From positions 1-64,000 of the forward strand of contig CAJTCS010000002.1 of the NCBI GenBank assembly GCA_910574995.1: 64,000 nt of DNA, written 5' to 3'. Within the stretch, counting starts at the first letter, position 1. Every line of letters starts with the position of its first letter. The DNA is from Oscillospiraceae bacterium. GTDB taxonomy: Bacteria > Bacillota > Clostridia > Oscillospirales > Acutalibacteraceae. The position numbers were made by a program, and so were the translations under genes. The notes under the pieces are model-generated. The model did no database searches. It had not been told where the DNA came from and saw only the letters and a program-made list of their open reading frames with translations. Of this stretch, positions 7,750-15,693 are shown piece after piece.

Positions 7750-7814
7750 AAGTGATATATTTCCAACTTGCTTTGTGCAGTTATAAATATATCACTTACA
7801 ATGTGCTTTGTCAA
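7750..7814 (-). promoter_or_regulatory. Promoter with an 11-bp inverted-repeat operator
   Basis: On the minus strand TTGACA (7814-7809) and TATATT (7791-7786) are 17 bases apart. A perfect inverted repeat AAGTGATATAT has one arm at 7787-7797 overlapping the -10 box and the other at 7750-7760 in the leader, just before the ribosome binding site. The placement suggests repression, probably by the XRE protein of the same operon. Confidence 0.75.
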
Positions 7815-7937
7815 CAGCAAATGTGAAATATTTATAACGCAACATGGCCAAGGGCTCCCTTCCCGCCCCATACAGGGCCTATGCCTTCAGCCTTGTAGCC
7901 TTATGGAAAAGTTTGCGGGAAATTTCACAAAAAATGT

Positions 7938-7966
7938 TTGCTTTGCACCCCAAGATATAGTATAAT
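7938..7966 (+). promoter_or_regulatory. Sigma-A promoter of the glucokinase gene
   Basis: TTGCTT (7938-7943), a 17-base spacer and TATAAT (7961-7966), with the start codon about 50 bases downstream. Confidence 0.7.
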
Positions 7967-8014
7967 CAAAACAGTGGGTTCCACCCAGAATTTCTGTTTG
8001 AAGGAGTAATCTGT

Positions 8015-8971
8015 ATGCATTATCTCGGGATCGACTTAGGCGGCACCAATATCGCCGTAGGTATTGTGGACGAGGAAAACAAGATCATCGCCCGCGCCAA
8101 CAGCAAGACTAAAACCGACAGCGCCGAGCAGGTAGCCGACGCCATGGCGGAGACCGCCCGTACAGCCCTGGCCAGCGCCGGCCTGACCCTGGCGGATGTG
8201 CCCTGGATCGGCGTAGGCTCCCCCGGTACCATCAACAAGGCCACCGGCATTATCGAGTTCGCCAACAACCTGCCCTTTAAGAACACCCCTATGCAGGAGA
8301 TGCTCTCCAAGCGCCTAGAGGACAAGCAGGTCTTAATGGAGAACGACGCCAACGCGGCGGCTTACGGCGAGTACATGGCCGGCGCGCTCCAGGGCTCTGA
8401 CAACGCCATTGCCATCACCCTGGGTACAGGCGTGGGCGGCGGCATCATCATCGACCACAAGATTTATTCCGGCAGCAACTATGCCGGGGCCGAGTTGGGC
8501 CATACCGTTATCGTGGTGGACGGCCGCCCCTGTACCTGCGGCCGCCATGGCTGCTGGGAGACCTACGCCTCTGCCACAGGGCTCATCAAGACTACCAAAG
8601 CGCACATGGAAAATGCCCCCAAGGATTCCCCCCTGTGGACCCTGGTGGAGGGGAACCTGGACAATGTGAACGGCCGCACCGCTTTTGACGCTATGCGCCA
8701 GGGCGACCCTATAGGCAAGGAAATCGTAGACGAGTACATCCATTATTTCAGCGTGGGCCTGGTGGATATGATCAACATCTTCCAGCCCGATATCCTTTGC
8801 GTGGGCGGCGGTATCAGCAACGAGGGCGAGACCCTGTTGGCCCCTGTGCGGGAGTTTGTGGACAAAGAGCAGTATGCCATGAATTCTGCCAAGAAGACCA
8901 CTATCTGCCGGGCCAAGCTGGGCAACGACGCCGGCATCATCGGCGCGGCCCTGTTGGGCAAGATGGGCTGA
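8015..8971 (+). CDS. glcK: ROK family glucokinase
   Basis: A 318-residue cytoplasmic sugar kinase that would phosphorylate glucose with ATP and feed glycolysis. The N-terminal ATP-binding motif is DLGGTN at residues 7-12. The catalytic region is ENDANAAAYGE near residues 110-120, followed by GTGVGGGII. The ROK zinc motif is Cys173-x-Cys175-GRHG-Cys180, and the His of ELGH lies before it. The length is normal for the family. The start is ATG with GAAGGAG upstream. The aldose 1-epimerase and a Nudix gene follow in the same direction, so a small sugar operon is likely. Exact substrate preference cannot be read from sequence. Confidence 0.9.
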   Translation: MHYLGIDLGGTNIAVGIVDEENKIIARANSKTKTDSAEQVADAMAETARTALASAGLTLADVPWIGVGSPGTINKATGIIEFANNLPFKNTPMQEMLSKRLEDKQVLMENDANAAAYGEYMAGALQGSDNAIAITLGTGVGGGIIIDHKIYSGSNYAGAELGHTVIVVDGRPCTCGRHGCWETYASATGLIKTTKAHMENAPKDSPLWTLVEGNLDNVNGRTAFDAMRQGDPIGKEIVDEYIHYFSVGLVDMINIFQPDILCVGGGISNEGETLLAPVREFVDKEQYAMNSAKKTTICRAKLGNDAGIIGAALLGKMG

Positions 8972-9052
8972 GTAGCCGCGGGCTACTGGCAACGGCCCGG
9001 TCAAAGGGCAGGGATGCCCCTTGTACCCAGGGCCTAAAAAGGAGCAATACCT

Positions 9053-10099
9053 ATGCCAATTAACAAAACTATGTTCGGTACGTTGCCGGACGGCCGGGAA
9101 GCCCTGCGGTGCACTTTGGAAAGGCCTGGGGGCATAACGGTAGAGATCACCAATTACGGGTGCCGTATCCTGCGGCTGTTAGTCCCGGATAGGGCCGGGA
9201 AGCTGGGGGATGTGGTTCTGGGCCACCGTACCCTGCCCGAATATTTTGGGGCCAATTACCAGGGGGCTTTGGTGGGCCGGTATGCCAACCGTATCGGCGG
9301 CGGGGCTTTCTCCCAAGAGGGGGAGGTCTATACCCTGTCGAAGAACGATGGGGGGAATTCCCTTCACGGCGGGCCCGGCGGGTATCACCAGGTATTGTGG
9401 GACGTTGCCCTGTATGATGGGGACGAGCCCCGGGCCGTGTTTACCCACGCCAGCCCCGACGGTGACGAGGGGTATCCCGGCCAGCTATGTATGACGGTCA
9501 CCTATACCTTGACGGAGGATAACGGGCTGCTGCTGGAATACGAGGGCGTGTCGGATAAAGCTACCCCTTTTAACCCTACCAACCACTCGTTCTTCAATTT
9601 ATCTGGGGATCCCCAGGCAAACATCTTCGGCACGCTGCTGGAAATCAACGCAGAACAGATCACCCAGGTGGCCGATGATTTGATCCCTACAGGCAGCCTG
9701 TTGCCTGTAGCTGGGGGCCCCGCTGATTTTACGGTTCCCAAGCCCCTGGGGCGGGACATGTTTGCCCAGGACCACCTCATCCAGGCCTGCGGCGGATTTG
9801 ACCATAACTTCTGTGTAGACGGCGAGGGATTCCGCAAGGCTGCCCAGGCCTATGAGGTGGAAAGCGGCCGGGTAATGGAGGTCTGGTCTGACATGCCTGG
9901 TATACAGCTGTATACCTTCAACCGGGTGGAGGCCCCCTTGGTGGGCAAAGACGGCCTGCCCATGGAGCCCCACACGGCTTTCTGCCTGGAGACCCAGTTC
10001 TACCCGGATTCCCCCAACCAGCCGGGCTTCCCATACCAGCCCCTTGCCCCCGGCGTACCCTTCCATACCAAGACCCTATACCGCTTTTCCCTCCGTTGA
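9053..10099 (+). CDS. galM: Aldose 1-epimerase (mutarotase)
   Basis: A 348-residue enzyme interconverting alpha and beta anomers of hexoses such as glucose and galactose. Family motifs are GRYANRIGGG, NSLHGGPGG with the first catalytic His at about 105, NHSFFNLSG with His at about 178, and the C-terminal catalytic Glu at about 313 in CLETQFYPDSPNQPGFP. It has no signal peptide, so it is cytoplasmic. AAGGAGC precedes the ATG. It lies 81 bases after glucokinase, which fits a shared role in hexose entry to glycolysis. Confidence 0.92.
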   Translation: MPINKTMFGTLPDGREALRCTLERPGGITVEITNYGCRILRLLVPDRAGKLGDVVLGHRTLPEYFGANYQGALVGRYANRIGGGAFSQEGEVYTLSKNDGGNSLHGGPGGYHQVLWDVALYDGDEPRAVFTHASPDGDEGYPGQLCMTVTYTLTEDNGLLLEYEGVSDKATPFNPTNHSFFNLSGDPQANIFGTLLEINAEQITQVADDLIPTGSLLPVAGGPADFTVPKPLGRDMFAQDHLIQACGGFDHNFCVDGEGFRKAAQAYEVESGRVMEVWSDMPGIQLYTFNRVEAPLVGKDGLPMEPHTAFCLETQFYPDSPNQPGFPYQPLAPGVPFHTKTLYRFSLR

Positions 10100-10125
10100 C
10101 AGGCTTGTGCCGAAAGGAGTTATCC

Positions 10126-10548
10126 ATGAAAAAAGAACGGTCATGCGGGGCTGTCGTTTACCGCCAGCAGGACCACTGGGTAGAGGTGCTGCTCATCTGC
10201 CACAAAAACGGCGGCCATTGGGCGTTCCCCAAGGGCCATGTGGAGAAAGGGGAGACCGACCAGCAGACCGCCCTGCGGGAAATCTGGGAGGAGACCGGCC
10301 TGCGTGTGCGGCTGGATACGGGTTTTTCCCAGTCTGTGGCCTATTCCCCTAAGCCTGGCGTGATGAAGGACGTGGTTTACTTTGCCGGGGAGTACCTGGG
10401 GGGCGGCGTTGCCGCCCAGGAAGAGGAAGTCACCGGTACGGCTTGGGTAAAGCCCCAACAGGCCCTAGAGCAGGTCACCTATGAGAACGACCGGGAGGTC
10501 CTGCGGGCTTTCCTCCGTTGGTGGGAGGCCCAGCCCGCCCAAATGTGA
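10126..10548 (+). CDS. Nudix hydrolase, Ap4A-hydrolase-like
   Basis: A 140-residue protein with a complete Nudix box GHVEKGETDQQTALREIWEE followed by TGL. The sequence in front (WAFPKGH) and the small size fit bis(5'-nucleosyl)-tetraphosphatase-type enzymes, which clear signalling or damaged nucleotides using Mg2+. The start ATG 10126 was chosen for its AAAGGAG six bases upstream. The gene follows galM by 26 bases and is closed by a strong terminator. Confidence 0.85.
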   Translation: MKKERSCGAVVYRQQDHWVEVLLICHKNGGHWAFPKGHVEKGETDQQTALREIWEETGLRVRLDTGFSQSVAYSPKPGVMKDVVYFAGEYLGGGVAAQEEEVTGTAWVKPQQALEQVTYENDREVLRAFLRWWEAQPAQM

Positions 10549-10565
10549 GTTTTAAAAGCTGATGC

Positions 10566-10605
10566 GCCCGCCATACCCCGATGTGGGGTGTGGCGGGCGT
10601 TTTTT
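10566..10605 (+). terminator. Rho-independent terminator of the glucokinase-galM-Nudix operon
   Basis: A 14-bp stem, GCCCGCCATACCCC with GGGGTGTGGCGGGC (one mismatch), is followed by GTTTTTTG. Confidence 0.9.
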
Positions 10606-10624
10606 GCTGCCCACCCGGGGAAGG

Positions 10625-10669
10625 GCATAAATTCCCTGCCTGTCCCATAGAATGGGGTAGACAGGCAGG
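10625..10669 (+). promoter_or_regulatory. Sigma-E-like sporulation promoter with inverted repeat
   Basis: GCATAAA (10625-10631) and CATAGAAT (10646-10653) are 14 bases apart and resemble the sigma-E consensus (GKATATT, then CATACAMT), which drives spoIIIA in Bacillus. A 9-bp inverted repeat, CCTGCCTGT (10635-10643) with ACAGGCAGG (10661-10669), brackets the -10 box. Sigma-E use is inference from motif and context. A regulator acting on the repeat is speculation. Confidence 0.6.
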
Positions 10670-10687
10670 AAAGGAGCGGGATGCTTT

Positions 10688-11593
10688 TTGGATACCATGG
10701 GGTTTGACGCGGTGGCACGGGAATTGCCCCCTTACCGGGACAGGCTGTTGGAGCTGGACAGCCACATAAAGGCCCAGGCTTTTGACATCCGTTTCTGTGC
10801 CGGCCAGCCGGCCAGTATATGCGGCAGCGGGGGGACCTTCTTCCTCCGGGAGGAAGGGGGCGTCACCCGTGCCCTGGCAGGCGGGCTGCTTACCCTAACT
10901 ATGGCGGACCTGCAGGCGCTCTTCCTGCAGGTCTGCGGCCACTCTGTTTTCAGCCACGAGGAGGAGATCCGCCGGGGCTGGGTACAGGTAGGGGGCTTTT
11001 GCCGGGCGGGCCTGTGCGGTACGGCCGTGGTGGAAAACGGGCAGGTCAAGGCTGTGCGGGATGTGACCACCCTGGTATTCCGTATCCCCCGGGAACGCCA
11101 GGGCTGCGGGGACAGGCTTTTTTTAGAGGGGGAGGGCGGCTTGGGGGGCGTGCTGGTGGTAGGGGAACCCTCCAGCGGGAAAACCACACTGCTGCGGGAT
11201 ATCTCCCGTTCCCTTTCTTTGGGTAAATTCACCCCCAGCAGGCGTGTGGCCGTGGTGGACCAGCGGGGGGAGATTGCGGGCCCCTGGGACCTGGGCCCTT
11301 GTACCGATGTGCTTACCGGATACCCCAAGCCCGCCGCTTTTGACGTGGCCTTGCGTATGCTCTCCCCAGAGGTAATTGTCTGCGACGAGCTAGCCCCGGA
11401 AGACCTGCCCGCCGTCCAGTCCGCCGTTTTTGCTGGGGCGGCGGTGGTGGCCTCGGTGCATGCCACAGGGGACGACGTGCGCAAGCGCCCCCTGTGCCGC
11501 GCCTTGTTAGATACGGGCGCGTTCCGCCAAATGGTGTGCCTGGCGGGCCGGGCCAGGCCTGGGGAGATCCTAAGGATAGAGGCAGTGCCATGA
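10688..11593 (+). CDS. spoIIIAA: Stage III sporulation protein AA (ATPase)
   Basis: A 301-residue secretion-type ATPase made in the mother cell. It powers the channel between mother cell and forespore. Walker A is GEPSSGKTT at about residues 159-167 and Walker B is VIVCDE at about 229-234; VHATGDD follows later as in type II/IV secretion ATPases. The start is placed at TTG 10688, 11 bases after AAAGGAG; an ATG three codons on is the alternative. The gene opens the eight-gene spoIIIA operon and overlaps the next gene by four bases. Confidence 0.92.
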   Translation: MDTMGFDAVARELPPYRDRLLELDSHIKAQAFDIRFCAGQPASICGSGGTFFLREEGGVTRALAGGLLTLTMADLQALFLQVCGHSVFSHEEEIRRGWVQVGGFCRAGLCGTAVVENGQVKAVRDVTTLVFRIPRERQGCGDRLFLEGEGGLGGVLVVGEPSSGKTTLLRDISRSLSLGKFTPSRRVAVVDQRGEIAGPWDLGPCTDVLTGYPKPAAFDVALRMLSPEVIVCDELAPEDLPAVQSAVFAGAAVVASVHATGDDVRKRPLCRALLDTGAFRQMVCLAGRARPGEILRIEAVP

Positions 11594-12048
11594 AGCTGCT
11601 GGGCAGTGCCTTCCTGATTGCCAGCGGCTTGCTGTGGGGCCTTTCCCGCTTTTGGGAGCTGGCCCGCCGTGAGCGCCTTCTGCTGGAGCTACAGCGCCTG
11701 ATGCAAAGCCTGGAAACGGGCATCCGTTGCAGCGCCCGCCCTCTGGGGGAACTGCTGGCGCAGGAAAGCTCCCCCTTCTGCCAGGGGGAGGGGGCCAGCC
11801 CCCAGGAGGCTATGCTGCAGGCGGGCGGGCGGCTTTTGCGCCGCCGGGAAGACCTGGCCCTGTATAAAGGGTTTGTCGCGGGCCTGGGCGCCACGGACAG
11901 CCAGGGCCAGCAGCATCACATCGGCTTGTATGCGGCCCAGCTGGCGCACCTATTGGAAGGGGCGCGGCTGGAGCGGGAAAAACAGGGCAGGCTGTCCATC
12001 TCTTTGGGGCTGTTTGCCGGGATAACGGCCAGCATCCTATTGATGTGA
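11590..12048 (+). CDS. spoIIIAB: Stage III sporulation protein AB
   Basis: A 152-residue protein with an N-terminal membrane helix (about residues 4-18), a helical soluble domain and a C-terminal hydrophobic segment (SISLGLFAGITASILLM). The fold is related to GspF-type secretion platform proteins. ATG 11590 overlaps the stop of spoIIIAA (ATGA), which shows coupled translation. A 148-base gap separates it from the next gene, wider than anything else in this operon. Confidence 0.88.
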   Translation: MKLLGSAFLIASGLLWGLSRFWELARRERLLLELQRLMQSLETGIRCSARPLGELLAQESSPFCQGEGASPQEAMLQAGGRLLRRREDLALYKGFVAGLGATDSQGQQHHIGLYAAQLAHLLEGARLEREKQGRLSISLGLFAGITASILLM

Positions 12049-12196
12049 AGGGTAAGCCATATAAGGGATATACCAGAAATGGGCGCGAAACAGGCCTTCT
12101 CCCGTACAAACGGGAGGGAAGCACAGCTTACAGGGTAAGATTTGCTGCATTTGGAACATACAAAACCTAGGGCCCAATGCCCAGAGGGGGAGGAAC

Positions 12197-12391
12197 GTGG
12201 AAGTTGACCTGATTTTCAAAATAGCCGCTATCGGGATCATCGTGGCGGTGCTCAACCAGCTGCTCATCCGCTCTGGGCGTGAAGAGCAGGCCATGATGAC
12301 CACCCTGGCGGGGCTTATCGTGGTGCTGATGATGATCATCCAGCAGATCAATGCCCTGTTCCAGGCCGTAAAGGCTATCTTTGACCTATGA
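12197..12391 (+). CDS. spoIIIAC: Stage III sporulation protein AC
   Basis: A 64-residue protein with two membrane helices (IAAIGIIVAVLNQLLI and LAGLIVVLMMIIQQ), a small subunit of the mother cell-forespore channel. It starts at GTG with GGGGAGG five bases upstream. The length is typical for the family, and it overlaps spoIIIAD by four bases. Confidence 0.92.
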   Translation: MEVDLIFKIAAIGIIVAVLNQLLIRSGREEQAMMTTLAGLIVVLMMIIQQINALFQAVKAIFDL

Positions 12392-12765
12392 CGGCCCTGT
12401 GCGCCTGCGCCCTGTGCGCGGCCGTCTTCGGGGCGGTATTGAAGAAAGACAGCCGGGAGCTGGCGTTGCTGCTTACCACTGGGACGGCGGCCTTGGTGCT
12501 GCTGGCTGGCCTGGAAGATGCTGGGCCGCTGCTAGAGCGGATCCTGGGGGCGGCGGGGCCCACGGCCGGGCCTTATCTCTCGGTAATGGTGAAAGCGGTG
12601 GGTATTGGGCTTCTGGGGCAGTTCACCAGCCAAAGCTGCAAGGACGCGGGGGATTCAGCCCTGTCCTTTGCCGTAGAGATGGCCGCCAGGGCTGCCATCC
12701 TGGCGGCAGCGTTGCCTGTGCTGTTGGAATTGTTAGACTACCTGGGGCAGATATTGGGCGGATAG
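12388..12765 (+). CDS. spoIIIAD: Stage III sporulation protein AD
   Basis: A 125-residue membrane protein with about four helices, homologous in its second half to SpoIIIAC (QFTSQSCKDAGDSALSFAVE motif region). It is part of the channel in the outer forespore membrane. ATG overlaps the spoIIIAC stop. The family is usually 125-130 residues long. Confidence 0.9.
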   Translation: MTALCACALCAAVFGAVLKKDSRELALLLTTGTAALVLLAGLEDAGPLLERILGAAGPTAGPYLSVMVKAVGIGLLGQFTSQSCKDAGDSALSFAVEMAARAAILAAALPVLLELLDYLGQILGG

Positions 12766-12777
12766 GAGGGCGCAAAG

Positions 12778-13926
12778 ATGGGGCATAAGCCGTATAGAAG
12801 GGCCGTCATCCTTTTCTTCCTTGTGTGCGCCTGCCTGCCAATGCTGGGCGGGGCCCGCTGTGCCCGCGCCCTAGACGCCCCGCTGGACCAGGCCCGGGAA
12901 GAGGCCATTTTAGAGCAAAGCGGCGCGCTGGACATGCTGGACAGCCTGGACAAGGGTGCCCGGCAGCTGCTTTCACAGGCAGGGGCAGAAGGCCTATTGA
13001 CTGGGGGCGCGGAGGTGGACGGGGGCCGGCTGTTCCAGGGCCTGTGCCGGATGGTACAGGAGAAGCTGGTAGGGCCGGCCAAGTCCCTGGCGGCGCTGGT
13101 GGTAGTTCTGCTGTTTTCCCGGCTGGCTGTGTGCTTCCCAGGGGATGGGGCCGGAAGGACAGTCTCCTTGTGCGGGGGCATATGCTGTGCTTTGGTGGCG
13201 GCGGCGCCCCTTTTGGGGTTGATAGAAAACTGTGGGCGGGCGGCGGCCAGTGCTTCGGCATTCCTGTTGGCGGCTGTGCCGGCCTATTCAGCCTTGCTGG
13301 TGGTGTCCGGGGGCGCGGCGGCGGGGGGTGGGTATACCTTCCTCACCCTGGGCGCGGGCAACGCCATCCCATTGCTGGCAACGGGGGTGGTAACGCCACT
13401 GCTGCGGATGTTTTTGGCGTTGGGGCTTTCTTCGGCAGTATCGGGGGTAAAGCTGCAGAAGCTGGCTTCTAGCCTGTATGGCCTGGCCAAGTGGCTTTTG
13501 GTGCTGTCTGTAACCTTGTTTTCCGGGGTGTTGGCCGTGCAGACGATCCTGAACACCCAGTTGGATGCCGCCGCCAGCAAAACGGCCAAACTGATCGCCT
13601 CTTCAGCCATCCCCATTGTGGGCGGTGCCCTGGGGGACGCGGTCGGGGCCATACAAAGCAGCGTACAGGTGGTGAAAAGCGGGGCGGGGGCCTTTGGGAT
13701 GCTGGCGGCCTTGTGCGTGTTCGCCCCGGCCATTGGGGAGGCGGCCTTGTGGGTGGGGGTGTGCACGGCGGGGCGCATTGCCGGGGATATATGCGGGGCA
13801 CAAGAGGCCAGCACCCTTTTGGAGGCCTGCGCTTCCGTGGCAAAGCTAGTGCTGGCAGTGTTGGTAAGCCTGTTGGCGGTGTGCGCCTCCTGCGCGGGGG
13901 TAGTGTTGTTCGTGAAAGGGGGGTGA
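12778..13926 (+). CDS. spoIIIAE: Stage III sporulation protein AE
   Basis: A 382-residue polytopic membrane protein with an N-terminal signal-like helix (about residues 10-28), a short extracytoplasmic helical region (LDMLDSLDKGARQLLSQAG), and about seven further hydrophobic segments rich in Ala, Gly and Leu. It is the membrane core of the SpoIIIA channel. It lies 12 bases after spoIIIAD with AGGAGG upstream. Length and composition fit the family. Confidence 0.9.
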   Translation: MGHKPYRRAVILFFLVCACLPMLGGARCARALDAPLDQAREEAILEQSGALDMLDSLDKGARQLLSQAGAEGLLTGGAEVDGGRLFQGLCRMVQEKLVGPAKSLAALVVVLLFSRLAVCFPGDGAGRTVSLCGGICCALVAAAPLLGLIENCGRAAASASAFLLAAVPAYSALLVVSGGAAAGGGYTFLTLGAGNAIPLLATGVVTPLLRMFLALGLSSAVSGVKLQKLASSLYGLAKWLLVLSVTLFSGVLAVQTILNTQLDAAASKTAKLIASSAIPIVGGALGDAVGAIQSSVQVVKSGAGAFGMLAALCVFAPAIGEAALWVGVCTAGRIAGDICGAQEASTLLEACASVAKLVLAVLVSLLAVCASCAGVVLFVKGG

Positions 13927-13930
13927 CGGT

Positions 13931-14401
13931 ATGGGTTCCCTGCTGGAGGGGCTTCCAGTGCTGTGCCTGGTGCTGATAGCCACAGAGGTGATGGCCCGGC
14001 TATGCCCACAGGAGAAAACAGTAGGGTTTGTGCAGGGGCTGGTGGCGGTAACGCTGCTGTGCTCGGCGGTAGCCGCCCTTTTTTCGGCCAGTTGGGATTT
14101 TTCCCTGCCCCAGGCCCAGGCGGAAGGGGCCCAGGCCGGCCTTGTGGAGTACATAAACGGTCAATACCAAAGCGCAACAGAGGCGGAACTGGAGAAATAC
14201 CTGCGGGGGCTTTTGGGGGCGGCCGGGCTGCAGGCAAAAAAAATTGAGGTGGAAGTAGATATAACCGGTGATTCCCGCATAGTATTAGCAAAGGTGAACG
14301 CGGCCTTCACATATCCTGTGGAACAGGAACGGGCTGCGGCGCTGCTGCGGGGCGTGCTGGGGGACACGGTAGAAATCGAGGTAACAGCAGATGGAGCTTA
14401 A
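13931..14401 (+). CDS. spoIIIAF: Stage III sporulation protein AF
   Basis: A 156-residue protein with two N-terminal membrane helices (about residues 8-24 and 31-50) and a soluble C-terminal domain of ring-building type (VEVDITGDSRIVLAKVNAAF). It starts four bases after spoIIIAE and overlaps spoIIIAG by 11 bases. It is part of the channel complex. Confidence 0.87.
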   Translation: MGSLLEGLPVLCLVLIATEVMARLCPQEKTVGFVQGLVAVTLLCSAVAALFSASWDFSLPQAQAEGAQAGLVEYINGQYQSATEAELEKYLRGLLGAAGLQAKKIEVEVDITGDSRIVLAKVNAAFTYPVEQERAAALLRGVLGDTVEIEVTADGA

Positions 14402-14930
14402 AAAGGCAGGGGAGCTTTTGAAGGCCAAGCTGACGAAGGAGGCGTCCCTGCGCCTGGTGGTGCTATTGGGGCTGTGCGGCATCGCCTTGCTGGCGCTTTC
14501 CAGCTTGGATTTTGGGGACGGGGAGGCCCAGGACGAAAAGGGCCAGCTGCAGCAAGCCCAGGATGGCAGCCAGTATGCCCGCCGGTTGGAAGCCGACCTG
14601 TGCCGGGTGGTGACCGCGGTGACCGGGGAGAAGGACCCGGTGGTGATGGTGACGCTAGAAAACAGTGGGCGTTCCATATATGCCGCCGACGAACGCCGGC
14701 AGGCCGGGGGGGACGGGGAGGAGGAAAGGGAATCGGCCCATGTGATCCTGGAGGACCGGGAAGGGGCCCAGTCCCCCTTGACTGTGACAGAGCAATGGCC
14801 CAAGGTACAGGGGGTGGTCATCGTAAGCCGCAAGGCCCAAGACCCGGCGGTGCGGGAACAGCTGGTAAACGCAGCCAAGACGGCACTGGGGGTTTCTTCC
14901 GCCCGGGTGTGGGTGGCCACGGCCCCGTAA
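14391..14930 (+). CDS. spoIIIAG: Stage III sporulation protein AG
   Basis: A 179-residue protein with one N-terminal membrane helix (LRLVVLLGLCGIALLALSSL) and an extracytoplasmic domain with a ring-building fold like YscJ/FliF. Motifs include DPVVMVTLENSG and QGVVIVSRKAQDPAVREQLV. It builds a large ring in the space between mother cell and forespore. Its ATG lies inside the end of spoIIIAF. Confidence 0.9.
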   Translation: MELKKAGELLKAKLTKEASLRLVVLLGLCGIALLALSSLDFGDGEAQDEKGQLQQAQDGSQYARRLEADLCRVVTAVTGEKDPVVMVTLENSGRSIYAADERRQAGGDGEEERESAHVILEDREGAQSPLTVTEQWPKVQGVVIVSRKAQDPAVREQLVNAAKTALGVSSARVWVATAP

Positions 14931-15009
14931 AGGCCAAACAAAAAAGCAAGCGGCGGGCATGGCCCGCATATATATACCATAACATCAAAGGATACAGGAG
15001 GTCTTTCGT

Positions 15010-15561
15010 ATGAAATTTGGCAGGAAACAACTGGTATTGGCGTCTCTAGTGCTGGCATTGGGGGCGGCGGTGTATCTGAACTGGCAGTTTGCCGGGACAA
15101 ACAAGCTGCCCATAGGGGAAGGGGAGGATACATCCAGCCAGCTGGGGGCGGCACAGCTGGTGAATAACGCTTATGTGGAAACCGTTAGCGACGACCTGCA
15201 GGCTACGGGGGCCGGAGCCGACCAATTTGCCGAGGCCCGGCTGAACCGGCAGAACTCACGGGACGAGGCCATGGAGCTGCTGGACGGAGTGCTGGCGGAC
15301 GTGGATGCGGACAGCGAGGCCAAACAGGCGGCGGTAGAGGAAGCCTCTGCCATGGCCCAGAATATTTTAAAGGAAACCAATGTGGAGAACCTTTTGAAAG
15401 CCAAGGGTTATGAGGAAAGCGTAGCTTACATAACGGCGGAGGAATGCAGCGTGGTGGTGGCCGGGGACCTGCAGGAAGCGGATATGCTTATCGTGCAGGA
15501 GATCGTGACCCAGCAGACCGGGCTGACGGCGGAAAATATCAAGATCATCGGTACGAAATAG
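15010..15561 (+). CDS. spoIIIAH: Stage III sporulation protein AH
   Basis: A 183-residue protein with one N-terminal membrane helix (LVLASLVLALGAAVYLNW) and an extracellular domain that pairs with forespore SpoIIQ and forms the channel ring (SVVVAGDLQEADMLIVQEIV is the ring-building part). AGGAGG stands eight bases before ATG. A 79-base spacer separates it from spoIIIAG. A terminator follows, so this ends the operon. No spoIIQ is in the window. Confidence 0.92.
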   Translation: MKFGRKQLVLASLVLALGAAVYLNWQFAGTNKLPIGEGEDTSSQLGAAQLVNNAYVETVSDDLQATGAGADQFAEARLNRQNSRDEAMELLDGVLADVDADSEAKQAAVEEASAMAQNILKETNVENLLKAKGYEESVAYITAEECSVVVAGDLQEADMLIVQEIVTQQTGLTAENIKIIGTK

Positions 15562-15582
15562 GCGCGGGGGCGGCACAGCCTG

Positions 15583-15618
15583 AAACGCGGCGGGGAAAGC
15601 ATGCCCAGCCGCGTTTTT
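15583..15618 (+). terminator. Terminator of the spoIIIA operon
   Basis: AAACGCGGC (15583-15591) pairs with GCCGCGTTT (15608-15616) and runs into TTTTTG. Confidence 0.85.
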
Positions 15619-15638
15619 GCATTTGTAGGCTTTGGGGG

Positions 15639-15667
15639 TTGCTTTTTAAGGGCCGGTGGGATATAAT
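15639..15667 (+). promoter_or_regulatory. Sigma-A promoter for the HAD hydrolase-rarA operon
   Basis: TTGCTT (15639-15644), a 17-base spacer and TATAAT (15662-15667), 27 bases before the start codon. Confidence 0.7.
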
Positions 15668-15693
15668 CAGGAAAAAAAGGGGGGGGGGCTGGC

